Assembly (NCBI GenBank): GCA_016840645.1
Contig: JAEORY010000140.1
Coordinates: forward strand, 1 to 8,815
Length of the DNA: 8,815 nucleotides
Direction: 5' to 3'
DNA from: Candidatus Borrarchaeota archaeon
GTDB lineage: Archaea; Asgardarchaeota; Sifarchaeia; Borrarchaeales; Borrarchaeaceae
Below, in pieces: positions 1-5,769 of the stretch. Each line of letters starts with the position of its first letter. The stretch's first letter is position 1. A program made the translations under genes and the position numbers. The notes under the pieces were generated by a model, which was given only the letters and a program-made list of their open reading frames with translations, was not told where the DNA came from and did no database searches.

Positions 1-1
1 A

Positions 2-238
2 GAATATCTAAAAGCCGTTAAAATGACTCAGCTTGAACTTGCCAGGCGGGCAGATATGAACAACGAAAATCTGTCCAGGTACTGTCGAGGGATAGCTGAG
101 CCTACCCTACTCACTGCCTGCAAAATAATCAAAGCATCAAACTTTATGATCATGCCACATGAGCTGCTAAGTACTGAACATTACAAAGAATGGAACGAAT
201 TGTTCTGTATTCCTGGGTTAAAAAAGGGCCTGAAATAA
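2..238 (+). CDS. XRE-type helix-turn-helix regulator, 5' end outside window
   Basis: The reading frame is open to the left edge, so the true start lies upstream. The first ATG seen (23) falls inside the DNA-binding domain and is probably not the start. The visible residues read EYLKAVKMTQLELARRADM, then NENLSRYCRG. This matches the layout of a Cro/CI-type HTH: a helix-1 leucine, 'TQLELARRA' as helix 2, and 'NNENLSRYCRG' as the recognition helix and turn. The following PTLLTACKIIKA segment fits helices 4-5. The C-terminal tail is short and has no visible peptidase or dimerization domain, so it looks like a small Cro-like or accessory repressor rather than a LexA-like CI. It converges on the minus-strand recombination operon, and its last codons overlap that operon's terminator. 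The HTH call is firm. Its operator and role are not known. Confidence 0.8.
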   Translation, partial: EYLKAVKMTQLELARRADMNNENLSRYCRGIAEPTLLTACKIIKASNFMIMPHELLSTEHYKEWNELFCIPGLKKGLK

Positions 239-257
239 TTGGCTTATCCAGACCCTT
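220..257 (-). terminator. Rho-independent terminator of the minus-strand operon
   Basis: On the minus strand AAGGGTCTG pairs with CAGGCCCTT with one mismatch. An inner ATAA/TTAT pairing closes around a short loop, and the stem runs straight into six Ts. The + strand version has no T-run, so it acts leftward. It lies 60 bases beyond the stop of the 57-aa gene and overlaps the last codons of the convergent HTH gene. Confidence 0.7.
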
Positions 258-316
258 GGAGACTTCAGAATTTTAGGTCTAAAGCAGTGCTACTTATCAT
301 ATATCACCCATTGATC

Positions 317-490
317 TTATTGAACAGTGGGCTTTTTGTTCTCTTCCATTATTTCAAGCATTCTTTTGTTTAAAAACAGTGTTTTGAGGACACATTTAGT
401 TGTCTCTATATCAACCTTGCCCTCGTTGGCCATCAGCCAAAACTCTATCTCACTTATTCTCGACCGAACTAGATTTTTCAGCTTGCTCAT
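317..490 (-). CDS. 57-aa hypothetical protein, last gene of minus operon
   Basis: This small gene was found by reading past the end of the 112-aa gene. It starts at ATG 490 (MSKLKNLVRSRISEIEFWLM...) and stops at TAA 317. It overlaps the upstream gene by 41 bases in another frame, and an AAGG-type ribosome site lies just before the ATG. The protein is helical, basic and charged (SRISEIEFWLM, LNKRMLEIMEENKK), with no membrane segment or recognisable motif. The arrangement supports a real translationally coupled gene: close overlap, good start context, and a terminator downstream. I do not recognise the family. A small DNA- or protein-binding accessory factor would be a guess. Confidence 0.6.
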   Translation of the reverse strand: MSKLKNLVRSRISEIEFWLMANEGKVDIETTKCVLKTLFLNKRMLEIMEENKKPTVQ

Positions 491-788
491 TGCCTTGTTC
501 CTTCGCCATTTTGTTCATCATTGCAATAACATATCTTTGTTCGTCGGACATTGATTTGACAGTAAGGTCTATTCCTCTTTGCTGTAAATTATTGACCGCT
601 TTGGCAAGGGATATTTCAAGCATCTTGTCGCTTAAGATATACTCTCCCCGGTCGATTTCCCAATCTCCTAATAATTCCTTTTTAGACACAGTAATCTTTG
701 AATCATCTTCCTTAAGATTAGGTCTAAAATCACTCCAAAGTGTCGATTTTATTGGACACCCTGTTTCTACCGCTTGCTGTAAGTTCAT
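450..788 (-). CDS. 112-aa hypothetical protein
   Basis: This is the third gene of the leftward operon. Its ATG at 788 overlaps the stop of the hydrolase gene as ATGA, and a strong AAAGGGGGGAG ribosome site precedes it, so start and coupling are clear. It ends with TGA at 450. The N-terminal half has an 'SKKELLGDWEIDRGEYILSD' segment that suggests a small folded domain. The middle (LEISLAKAVNNLQQRGIDLTV) looks helical. The C-terminus (QGNEQAEKSSSVENK) is polar and probably disordered. There are no cysteine pairs, signal peptide or membrane helices. I do not recognise the family. Its position next to a single-strand annealing protein allows a recombination-accessory role, but nothing in the sequence proves it. 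Confidence 0.7.
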   Translation of the reverse strand: MNLQQAVETGCPIKSTLWSDFRPNLKEDDSKITVSKKELLGDWEIDRGEYILSDKMLEISLAKAVNNLQQRGIDLTVKSMSDEQRYVIAMMNKMAKEQGNEQAEKSSSVENK

Positions 789-1540
789 AGCTCCCCCCTT
801 TCTACTGCTTCGCAGTTTTCTATTACTTTCATGAATACATCTTGGTATGTCTTCCAGCTAAGCCCATATCTAAATGGTAGAGTGGCTGCCTTATGGTCAA
901 CATCCATATAATCAATTACCTTGCCATATGTTTGTGAAAATACCGTAACCGTGCTGTCGTTTGCTATTTTCAGTGTTCCAAGTCCTCTCCAGTTAATCAT
1001 TGGCGTTTTCCACTTTTTGGAAATAGAACAAGGAAGACAAAAAACCTTATCCCCTCCGAGTTCTTCTATTGTCTGCACGGTATCAGCAAATTCCTGCAAA
1101 TATCCCCACGTAAATTGTTTGGCGATTATCTCTGCTTTATCACTTCCAAATAACATTTGATCAATTTTAGTTGATTTAAGCGCCCTTAAATACTGGTCAG
1201 CTATTGGGGTTCCCCGGTGTGGTGTTCCGCAAGTTGTTAAACTTACTACGTTTTTCATTAAATCCGGCCTTCTGTGAAGGGCAAGCCTGATGTCTAACCC
1301 TCCGGCAGAATGCCCAAATAAATGAACCTTTCTGCCGTCGAGTTCAGAATCTAATATTCTAACGAGCCAGTCTGCGCGTTCAGAAAGATCCATTCCTCTT
1401 TCTCGCGCATGTATATATACCTTTTTCACTTTAGTCTTAAGAAAATCGCGGACCATTAACAGGTTATAGATCTTATGTCCTACCAGTAACCCAGGAACAA
1501 ATACAAATACCTCGTTAAGCCTCTTGTTTGTTATTTTCAT
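785..1540 (-). CDS. Lipase-like alpha/beta hydrolase
   Basis: The protein is 251 aa with a full alpha/beta-hydrolase signature. VFVFVPGLLVG (residues 11-21) is the first strand and oxyanion region. GHSAGG has the nucleophile Ser78. TTCGTPHRGTPIAD (102-115) is the conserved block after the nucleophile in bacterial lipases. NDSTVTVFSQTYGKVI has the likely acid Asp195, and DVDH has the likely base His216. The last two blocks resemble the 'NDG...SS..G.VI...H' arrangement of Pseudomonas-type triacylglycerol lipases. There is no signal peptide, so it would act in the cytoplasm or be freed at lysis. It starts at ATG 1540 with GGGAG upstream and overlaps the SSAP gene by 26 bases. Substrate is unknown: lipid ester, acyl-thioester or other ester. 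A lipase gene inside a phage recombination operon is unexpected. Confidence 0.85.
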   Translation of the reverse strand: MKITNKRLNEVFVFVPGLLVGHKIYNLLMVRDFLKTKVKKVYIHARERGMDLSERADWLVRILDSELDGRKVHLFGHSAGGLDIRLALHRRPDLMKNVVSLTTCGTPHRGTPIADQYLRALKSTKIDQMLFGSDKAEIIAKQFTWGYLQEFADTVQTIEELGGDKVFCLPCSISKKWKTPMINWRGLGTLKIANDSTVTVFSQTYGKVIDYMDVDHKAATLPFRYGLSWKTYQDVFMKVIENCEAVERGEL

Positions 1541-2198
1541 CAGATAGTTCTCCCAAATATAATAATGCCTCTTCTAGCCATTCATCATCCTTATTAAGAA
1601 TGTCGCTTCCACTAGAAAGCTCTAGCTTTGCTAAATAATGAGCATATAACTCCTTGTTTTTACAGCCATCTGTTAGACTTCTTAGCTTGCTGCCAAGTTC
1701 CTTCATTAGCTTTTCCCTATCAGAGATAGCAGAAAGAGGGAGGCTTGGTGGGACCCAAAATATTTCTCTTCCCTCTTTCTTAACCCAGTGATATCTAGCA
1801 CCAGGATAATTACTATCTACTTCTTGCGCATATAAGTCCTTTAAATCATAGAGATATCTGCCTATCCCCCAGTTGACTGCTGCCCGGATAAATGCCTTAG
1901 AAATGCCTCCCTTAAATGCCTCTATGTTTGTTTCCGGGCTGCCATTGGCCTTATCTACCCAGGCGCTGCCATTAACAAGCGCTTGATCACACCAAATACT
2001 TAAGGTGCAAATAATCCCGTTTGTGTGTACTTCGTAAGAATCTTTCCACCTAAAAGGACCGACCACCTCGTCCAGTCTGTTTTGAATAGCACGGGCATCT
2101 ACATAAGGAAGGGCCATAAACTTTTGCCCAATTTTTGTTCCAAGGCGCCAACATATTTCCTTGGACATAAACTTTTCAGTTAGTCTCTCAAAATTCAT
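1515..2198 (-). CDS. Rad52/Rad22-family single-strand annealing protein
   Basis: This 227-aa protein would anneal complementary single strands during phage recombination or replication-coupled repair. The Rad52 fold signature is clear. LPYVDARAIQNRLDEVVGP (30-48) is the N-terminal helix block. A beta segment follows (SYEVH...ICTLSIW, 54-69). The family hallmark AFKGGISKAFIRAAVNW continues into GIGRYLYDL (94-119). The C-terminal third is helical, more variable and acidic at the tail (ELSDENNKQEA), as is common for tails that bind SSB or a nuclease partner. The start is ATG 2198 with a strong GGAGG five bases upstream. It is the first gene of the leftward operon and is transcribed from the divergent control region. 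No exonuclease partner is seen in this operon, so one may lie elsewhere or the PD-(D/E)XK protein at 4708 may serve. Confidence 0.88.
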   Translation of the reverse strand: MNFERLTEKFMSKEICWRLGTKIGQKFMALPYVDARAIQNRLDEVVGPFRWKDSYEVHTNGIICTLSIWCDQALVNGSAWVDKANGSPETNIEAFKGGISKAFIRAAVNWGIGRYLYDLKDLYAQEVDSNYPGARYHWVKKEGREIFWVPPSLPLSAISDREKLMKELGSKLRSLTDGCKNKELYAHYLAKLELSSGSDILNKDDEWLEEALLYLGELSDENNKQEA

Positions 2199-2326
2199 AA
2201 AGCCTCCATTTAATAGCTGATAATATATCCATTAATATCCAAATGACTTCTATAAAATTTATATGGTTATTTTTACAATCATCTAATAAATGAATTGTAC
2301 GCTGAAGCCAAAAACTGGTAAATACT

Positions 2327-2339
2327 TCCACTAAGTGGA
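2327..2339. promoter_or_regulatory. Candidate operator palindrome TCCACT-A-AGTGGA
   Basis: This is a perfect 6-base inverted repeat around one central base, 34 bases upstream of the preferred start of the replication gene. Short odd-centred palindromes of this size are typical operators for HTH repressor dimers. The partner protein is unknown. The HTH protein at the left edge or a repressor outside the window are possibilities. Confidence 0.45.
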
Positions 2340-2344
2340 TATTA

Positions 2345-2360
2345 GTGCAAAAAAATGCAC
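2345..2360. promoter_or_regulatory. Candidate operator or hairpin GTGCA-A6-TGCAC
   Basis: This is a perfect 5-base inverted repeat with six As between the arms. It lies directly before the GAGG ribosome site of the replication gene. It could be a second operator for early-gene repression. In the mRNA it could be a small hairpin beside the ribosome site. It also covers the weaker upstream ATG at 2355, which argues against that ATG being the start. Confidence 0.4.
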
Positions 2361-2372
2361 ATTGAGGTAACT

Positions 2373-3131
2373 ATGAGTAGCGATTTATTTGACAATATCG
2401 AGAACATATTAACTGATAGGAATGTGACCAATTATCAGTTTAGGGTCTATATGTGGTGGAAATTACTACTGTTTAAGGGGTCTGGAATAAAAAAGCTTCC
2501 TAGAAGTGATAGGTCGGTTAGAAGGGCATCAACGCAACTAGTCAAACTTGGGCACCTTCCCCCCCCCGCTCTGTTGTGGTTTAGTAAAGCGGAAGTTCCT
2601 ACTTGCCCGCAGGGCTTGGAGGTAAATACGGATAAGAGCGGAAGGGAAGGTAAGTTTTTGGGGGAACGGATAGTTGATGAGGACGCAGGTATTGGCTCAC
2701 TTCCCCAAAAACCAGGTAAAAAGGGGTTTCGTAAGGTCGATTATCACAGAATGGTGCAGCAATACAATAAAAAATTTTCAGGTATTTTGCCAAATGTACA
2801 GAAAATCACGCCCTTACGAAAAACGAGAATCAGGCAAGCGGACAAAGAATTACGGGATATGGGACTTACCTGGCAAGACTTTTTGGAGACCATTGAAAAA
2901 TCTTCATTTCTATGCGGCCAGAATCCCCGCAAATGGACTGCCAACCTTGATTGGTTGCTTAGGCCTCAAAATTTCACGAAGGTCTTAGAAGGCAATTATG
3001 GAGCTAATAGAGGCATAAGAGATCCAATGGATTCCTTTCTTGAGAGGCAGCTTGGAAAAGAGAGATATGAGAAGTATAAAAGAGATAACCATGGGAACAC
3101 GGGGGAAGGGCAGTGCGAAGCAGCGAAATAG
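2373..3131 (+). CDS. Phage replisome organizer-like protein
   Basis: This 252-aa protein probably binds the phage origin and recruits the helicase. The start is placed at ATG 2373 because GAGG lies five bases upstream. The in-frame ATG at 2355 has no ribosome site and sits in a palindrome. The N-terminus (to about residue 60, ...SDRSVRRASTQLVKLGHL) looks like a winged helix. A glycine/lysine-rich linker follows (about 75-120). The C-terminal domain ends in NPRKWTANLDWLLRPQNFT and KVLEGNY, a motif I recognise from phage replisome organizers and DnaD-like replication proteins. It overlaps the ATPase gene by 19 bases and is first in the rightward operon. A run of nine Cs (2559-2567) encodes PPP between the domains, and slippage there would cut off the C-terminal domain. 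Confidence 0.78.
   Translation: MSSDLFDNIENILTDRNVTNYQFRVYMWWKLLLFKGSGIKKLPRSDRSVRRASTQLVKLGHLPPPALLWFSKAEVPTCPQGLEVNTDKSGREGKFLGERIVDEDAGIGSLPQKPGKKGFRKVDYHRMVQQYNKKFSGILPNVQKITPLRKTRIRQADKELRDMGLTWQDFLETIEKSSFLCGQNPRKWTANLDWLLRPQNFTKVLEGNYGANRGIRDPMDSFLERQLGKERYEKYKRDNHGNTGEGQCEAAK
2559..2567 (+). repeat. C9 homopolymer inside the replication gene
   Basis: Nine consecutive Cs encode Pro-Pro-Pro at the junction of the winged-helix part and the linker. Loss of one C would give a stop at TAA about 2622. Gain of one would give TAG within six codons. Either way only the N-terminal domain would be made. The tract could equally be a sequencing or assembly problem spot. Confidence 0.8.
2588..2712. 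repeat. Short direct and inverted repeats in initiator linker; weak origin candidate
   Basis: AGCGGAAG occurs at 2588-2595 and 2637-2644. ACGGATA occurs at 2628-2634 and 2666-2672. GTTTTTGGGG (2654-2663) is perfectly inverted at 2703-2712. They cluster in the linker-coding part of the replication gene. Several phages, lambda among them, place their origin inside the initiator gene. The repeats are few and short, so this is only a candidate. Confidence 0.25.
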
Positions 3132-3916
3132 ACGCTGAATATTTAGAACTACTAGCGGATTCAGATAAAAACACATATATACCGACGGATTTTATGTTTC
3201 TTAAAGAGCATAATTCCTGGAGGCCCGAATGCTTACACCTTCTAATGGGGACAGCATCTAGTGGAAAATCAACGCTAACAAAGGATTTGGTAGCAGAAGC
3301 TAGCAAAAGTTCTAGGGTTATTGTTTATAAATCAGAAGAGACCACAACCGAGTTTGCCAAAGATCTTCACAATGGCGCCTATGGCGACATAATGAAGGAA
3401 GATATTCATATATTCTCCGAAATGGAAAATGAAAACTTTGATACCGTTAGGGCATTTGCCCGATGGTTAGAGAAAAAAGTTGTAGAAATACAACCAGGAG
3501 TTGTGTTTTTCGATAATTTAACAACATCCAGATATTACGCCGAAAAACGTCCAAATGAACAGTTAGCATTCGTTTCATGGCTAAAGAAGATGGCACACGA
3601 ATATATGATCCCAATTGTCCTCGTTGCCCATACCAGAAAAGAAGTAACCGATAATATGAACAGGTTAATTGTAAAGGAAGATATTAGAGGAACATCAAAT
3701 GTTACTAACCTAGTTCAGTTCTTCTATGTGCTTCAAAAAATAATGACGGGCAATACCTGGAATCTTTTTCTTAGAATTGACAAAAACAGAGGATATAGAG
3801 TTAAAAGAACACTTTTTCTTATGGACTATAGAATTGACAGGAATAGATACATATCTTCGCTTCCTGTTGAATTTGAAGAATTTAAAGAAATATATCAACA
3901 AAGGAATAGATTATGA
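3113..3916 (+). CDS. RecA-fold (AAA_25/RepA-like) ATPase, probable replicative helicase or loader
   Basis: The protein is 267 aa and starts at GTG 3113, behind GGGGGAAGGG and overlapping the organizer gene by 19 bases. Walker A is GTASSGKST (46-54). A strand ending in SEE (74-76) holds the likely catalytic glutamate. Walker B is GVVFFDN, with Asp134. The VLVAHTRKE strand (169-177) has the sensor histidine, as in RepA/DnaB-like RecA folds. This is the compact single-domain form: no DnaB N-terminal domain and no primase are visible. Its place between the organizer and the SSB, with a 4-base ATGA overlap into the SSB gene, supports a replication role. It could be the helicase itself or a loader for the host helicase. 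The fold is certain and the exact activity is not. Confidence 0.85.
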   Translation: MRSSEIDAEYLELLADSDKNTYIPTDFMFLKEHNSWRPECLHLLMGTASSGKSTLTKDLVAEASKSSRVIVYKSEETTTEFAKDLHNGAYGDIMKEDIHIFSEMENENFDTVRAFARWLEKKVVEIQPGVVFFDNLTTSRYYAEKRPNEQLAFVSWLKKMAHEYMIPIVLVAHTRKEVTDNMNRLIVKEDIRGTSNVTNLVQFFYVLQKIMTGNTWNLFLRIDKNRGYRVKRTLFLMDYRIDRNRYISSLPVEFEEFKEIYQQRNRL

Positions 3917-4299
3917 AATTAGATTTCACGCTTTTAACAGGAAGGATTGGTGGTGACGCCAAGACTAGGCCTGTTGGCAAGTATACGGTAACAGAATTTA
4001 GCCTAGCTGCCGAGAAATTTAAGAAACCAACCGCGTGGCACAGGGTATCTATTTGGGGGAAAAGAGGAGTGTCCCTTGAGCAATACCTGCTTAAAGGAAC
4101 ACAGGTTGCCGTCTTTGGAGAATTGGATGCAAAAATTTTCGAATCTAAAAACGGTCCGGTTATTTCCAGCGATGTTAAGTGTATAGAGATTGAATTACTA
4201 TCAAAAGCGAAAACCATACAAAGAGAAGTGCCAGAAAACAATCAACAACAAAGTCAGACAGAACAACCTATGTTTACTGGTGACGATATACCGTTCTAG
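3913..4299 (+). CDS. ssb: Single-stranded DNA-binding protein
   Basis: The protein is 128 aa. The N-terminal OB fold (about 1-100) has the usual start, LLTGRIGGDAKTRPVGKYTV, continuing into a TEFSLA strand. The W-HRVSIWGK block corresponds to the bacterial 'WF.VV.WGK' motif. LLKGTQVAVFGEL matches the strand-4/5 block 'L.KG..V.V.G.L'. A glutamine-rich linker (NNQQQSQTEQ) leads to the C-terminal tip GDDIPF, the standard SSB tail that docks partner proteins. The intact tip also shows that the TAG after it is a real stop. The start overlaps the ATPase stop by 4 bases. It would coat single strands at phage forks and hand them to the Rad52-like protein. Confidence 0.92.
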   Translation: MKLDFTLLTGRIGGDAKTRPVGKYTVTEFSLAAEKFKKPTAWHRVSIWGKRGVSLEQYLLKGTQVAVFGELDAKIFESKNGPVISSDVKCIEIELLSKAKTIQREVPENNQQQSQTEQPMFTGDDIPF

Positions 4300-4308
4300 G
4301 GAGGACAT

Positions 4309-4626
4309 ATGACAAATGAAAAGGTTGTGTTTGATATCCCAACAGTAAAAGAAATCAATAGGAGAGTTGAGTTTCTCGGACAATGGCTTGAAGAAAACAA
4401 GGTCCCCGGAGTTATTTGTGTTAATGAGAACAGGGAAAATCACACGGTCTACTGTGCCGGAACTCCTGTCGACATTTGGCATCTAACAACGTCGTTAACG
4501 GATCTTGTTTGTAAAAAATATCTCAAAAAAACGCTTCCAGAAGTAATGATAGAGGGAGCTGAAATTTCAAAAAAACTAATAAATGGAGAATATAAGGATC
4601 TTAAAAAAGGAGTAAGCAATGATTAA
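4309..4626 (+). CDS. 105-aa hypothetical protein
   Basis: The gene follows SSB by nine bases, with GGGAGG directly upstream of ATG 4309. The protein has an N-terminal helix (VKEINRRVEFLGQWLEENKV), a beta pair (GVICVNENRENHTVYCAGTP), then helical segments with VDIWHLTTSLTDLVCKKYL and a lysine-rich tail. There is no signal peptide or membrane segment. Its two cysteines in the middle are not arranged as a zinc site. I do not recognise the family. It is co-transcribed with the replication genes, and its last eight bases overlap the start of a small membrane peptide gene. Confidence 0.72.
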   Translation: MTNEKVVFDIPTVKEINRRVEFLGQWLEENKVPGVICVNENRENHTVYCAGTPVDIWHLTTSLTDLVCKKYLKKTLPEVMIEGAEISKKLINGEYKDLKKGVSND

Positions 4627-4708
4627 AGCAGTGCTAAGTGATGAAGTTTATCTAATGATGTGCCTGATATTTCTGGCATTTATAATCGAATTATTTTGGG
4701 GGAAGTAA
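4619..4708 (+). CDS. 29-aa single-pass membrane miniprotein
   Basis: ATG 4619 has AAGGAG six bases upstream. The frame runs to TAA 4706-4708, and that stop shares its last A with the ATG of the nuclease gene. The peptide is a short polar start (MIKAVLSDE) followed by VYLMMCLIFLAFIIELFW and a Gly-Lys end. That is one hydrophobic helix of about 18 residues with an aromatic and basic edge. The strong ribosome site and coupling on both sides make it a credible gene despite its size. It could be a membrane-active toxin-like, signalling or superinfection peptide, but nothing specific is shown. It overlaps the preceding gene by eight bases. Confidence 0.65.
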   Translation: MIKAVLSDEVYLMMCLIFLAFIIELFWGK

Positions 4709-5076
4709 TGATCAATTCAAGAAGGAAGGGACATAGTTTTGAGCGTCTTATAGTAAAGGACTTTAAAGAAATAGGATACACAAGAGCAGAAAGAACGCAA
4801 GAGGGTTCTAAATCAGACAGAGATGGAATAGACATAATGAACGCAGGAGAGTGGAGACCACAGTGCAAGGTCGGAGCGAAATACTGTCAGCCTAAGATAA
4901 TTAATGAAGTCTATTGCCGAAATGGCATACCGATTGTTATCACAAAGGCGGACAGACAAGGAACGCTAGCGATTCTTAAATGGAAGGACATGATAACTAT
5001 AATGAAAAGATTAATGGAACATGGAGAGATGAAGCAAGAGCAGATGGATATGCTCATAAATCAAAAGGCAGTTTAA
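4708..5076 (+). CDS. PD-(D/E)XK nuclease, Holliday-junction-resolvase-like
   Basis: The protein is 122 aa. The start is set at ATG 4708 because GGGGGAAG lies just upstream and the ATG is coupled as TAATG to the membrane peptide. The frame also runs upstream to 4660 but has no ribosome site there. NSRRKGHSFERLIVKDFKEIG carries the first conserved acid, Glu12. GSKSDRDGIDI gives Asp42. PQCKVG gives the Q/E-x-K element with Lys54. This order is that of archaeal Hjc-like resolvases and related restriction-fold nucleases. In this operon it would cut branched DNA made by the recombination genes, or supply end processing for the annealing protein. The fold is likely, but substrate and junction specificity are not shown. 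Confidence 0.72.
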   Translation: MINSRRKGHSFERLIVKDFKEIGYTRAERTQEGSKSDRDGIDIMNAGEWRPQCKVGAKYCQPKIINEVYCRNGIPIVITKADRQGTLAILKWKDMITIMKRLMEHGEMKQEQMDMLINQKAV

Positions 5077-5086
5077 GGAAAATTTT

Positions 5087-5707
5087 ATGAAACTTTTAAT
5101 TTTAATTTTATCAATGACATTATTATTTTCTTGTAAAAAAGATGAAGAAAATAAACACTTTCACCGGCCGTCAATTGTTATCGGGGAAATTAATTGGTTT
5201 CCGGCATCAAGGCTTGGACCAGGACCGGCAAAACATTTGTCCTACAAAGTGGGAGTTTTAAACGCCGGTGGTCTAAGGTGTACAGGCTGGATATACAATC
5301 AAATTGCATACACCGCTAAGCACTGCTTAACCAGGACAAACATAACTACTTTAAATTTATGGGGAAATACCGTTTCCGTTGTTTTTGATAGGTGTGATTA
5401 TAGATCCGACATCTGTACCGGATATATTAATTATGGGGATATTGCGTATCGCGACCCCGTTCCATACCATGGTGAAAAAAGATCAGCGTATTTACTTCAT
5501 CAACAAAATGGTACTATCATGGTTTCAGTAAGTTGTTTATGGTGGAAGAAAACCGAGTATCGGATCTATCACACATGCGACAGCAATTATGGCAGCAGTG
5601 GTGGAATGTTGGTAGACGCTTCCACGCATATTCCAATAGCAGTACATACAGGTGGAATCCCTAGTCTCAATGTAAATACGGGGGTTAATGTTGGGATTGT
5701 GGATTGA
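5087..5707 (+). CDS. Secreted lipoprotein with trypsin/V8-like serine protease domain
   Basis: The protein is 206 aa. The N-terminus (MKLLILILSMTLLFSC) is a lipoprotein signal with lipobox LFSC and acylated Cys16, followed by a charged KKDEENK stretch. A chymotrypsin-fold domain follows. CTGWIYNQIAYTAKHC has the catalytic His79 and a cysteine pair (65, 80) like the disulfide around the trypsin histidine. GDIA carries Asp118. NYGSSGGML has the nucleophile Ser171. IAVHTGG (184-190) matches the strand after the serine in V8-like proteases. All three catalytic residues are present, so it should be active outside the cytoplasm, tethered to a membrane. It sits in the replication operon behind AAGGA and is followed by a hairpin. 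The fold call is strong. Target and purpose (receptor cleavage, superinfection exclusion, host effect) are unknown. Confidence 0.87.
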   Translation: MKLLILILSMTLLFSCKKDEENKHFHRPSIVIGEINWFPASRLGPGPAKHLSYKVGVLNAGGLRCTGWIYNQIAYTAKHCLTRTNITTLNLWGNTVSVVFDRCDYRSDICTGYINYGDIAYRDPVPYHGEKRSAYLLHQQNGTIMVSVSCLWWKKTEYRIYHTCDSNYGSSGGMLVDASTHIPIAVHTGGIPSLNVNTGVNVGIVD

Positions 5708-5720
5708 GTACATAAGGTTT

Positions 5721-5750
5721 GGCGGTCATCTTACCCTATAGATGGCCGTC
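5721..5750 (+). terminator. Hairpin after the protease gene, weak terminator or processing site
   Basis: GGCGGTCATCT and AGATGGCCGTC form an 11-base stem with two G-U pairs and an 8-base loop. It lies 13 bases after the protease stop. Only ATTT follows, so it is a poor intrinsic terminator. It may attenuate transcription or protect or process the mRNA between the two gene blocks. No promoter is obvious before the next start at 5770. Confidence 0.5.
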
Positions 5751-5769
5751 ATTTAAACGGGAGATTAAA

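Larger units (their letters stand above)
2199..2372. promoter_or_regulatory. Divergent early control region
   Basis: This 174-base AT-rich gap lies between the two oppositely transcribed early operons and must hold promoters for both. ATATCC occurs at 2225-2230 and 2235-2240, exactly 10 bases apart. TAATATCC (2233-2240) has an inverted copy GGATATTA at 2337-2344. Two palindromes sit near the rightward gene. I could not pick convincing -35/-10 pairs. On the leftward side TTGTAA with a TATA-rich box downstream is a weak candidate. The rightward promoter is unclear and may need an activator. No small gene is visible here. Confidence 0.6.

Noticed and set aside
400..834. 144-aa open frame on the + strand
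   Set aside because: It lies opposite the 57-aa, 112-aa and hydrolase genes, has no ribosome site, and its Ser/Leu-rich composition is that of an antisense shadow.
2355..2372. Upstream ATG start for the replication gene (six extra residues)
   Set aside because: No ribosome site is present and it lies inside the GTGCA-A6-TGCAC palindrome, whereas ATG 2373 has GAGG at ideal spacing.
4297..4299. SSB TAG as a readthrough joint to the next gene (frames match)
   Set aside because: SSB ends with the canonical acidic tip GDDIPF, and GGGAGG precedes the next ATG, so two separate genes are the simpler reading.
4660..4707. Upstream extension of the nuclease gene
   Set aside because: It overlaps the 29-aa membrane peptide and has no ribosome site. 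ATG 4708 has GGGGGAAG and starts at the family-like NSRRKGH sequence.
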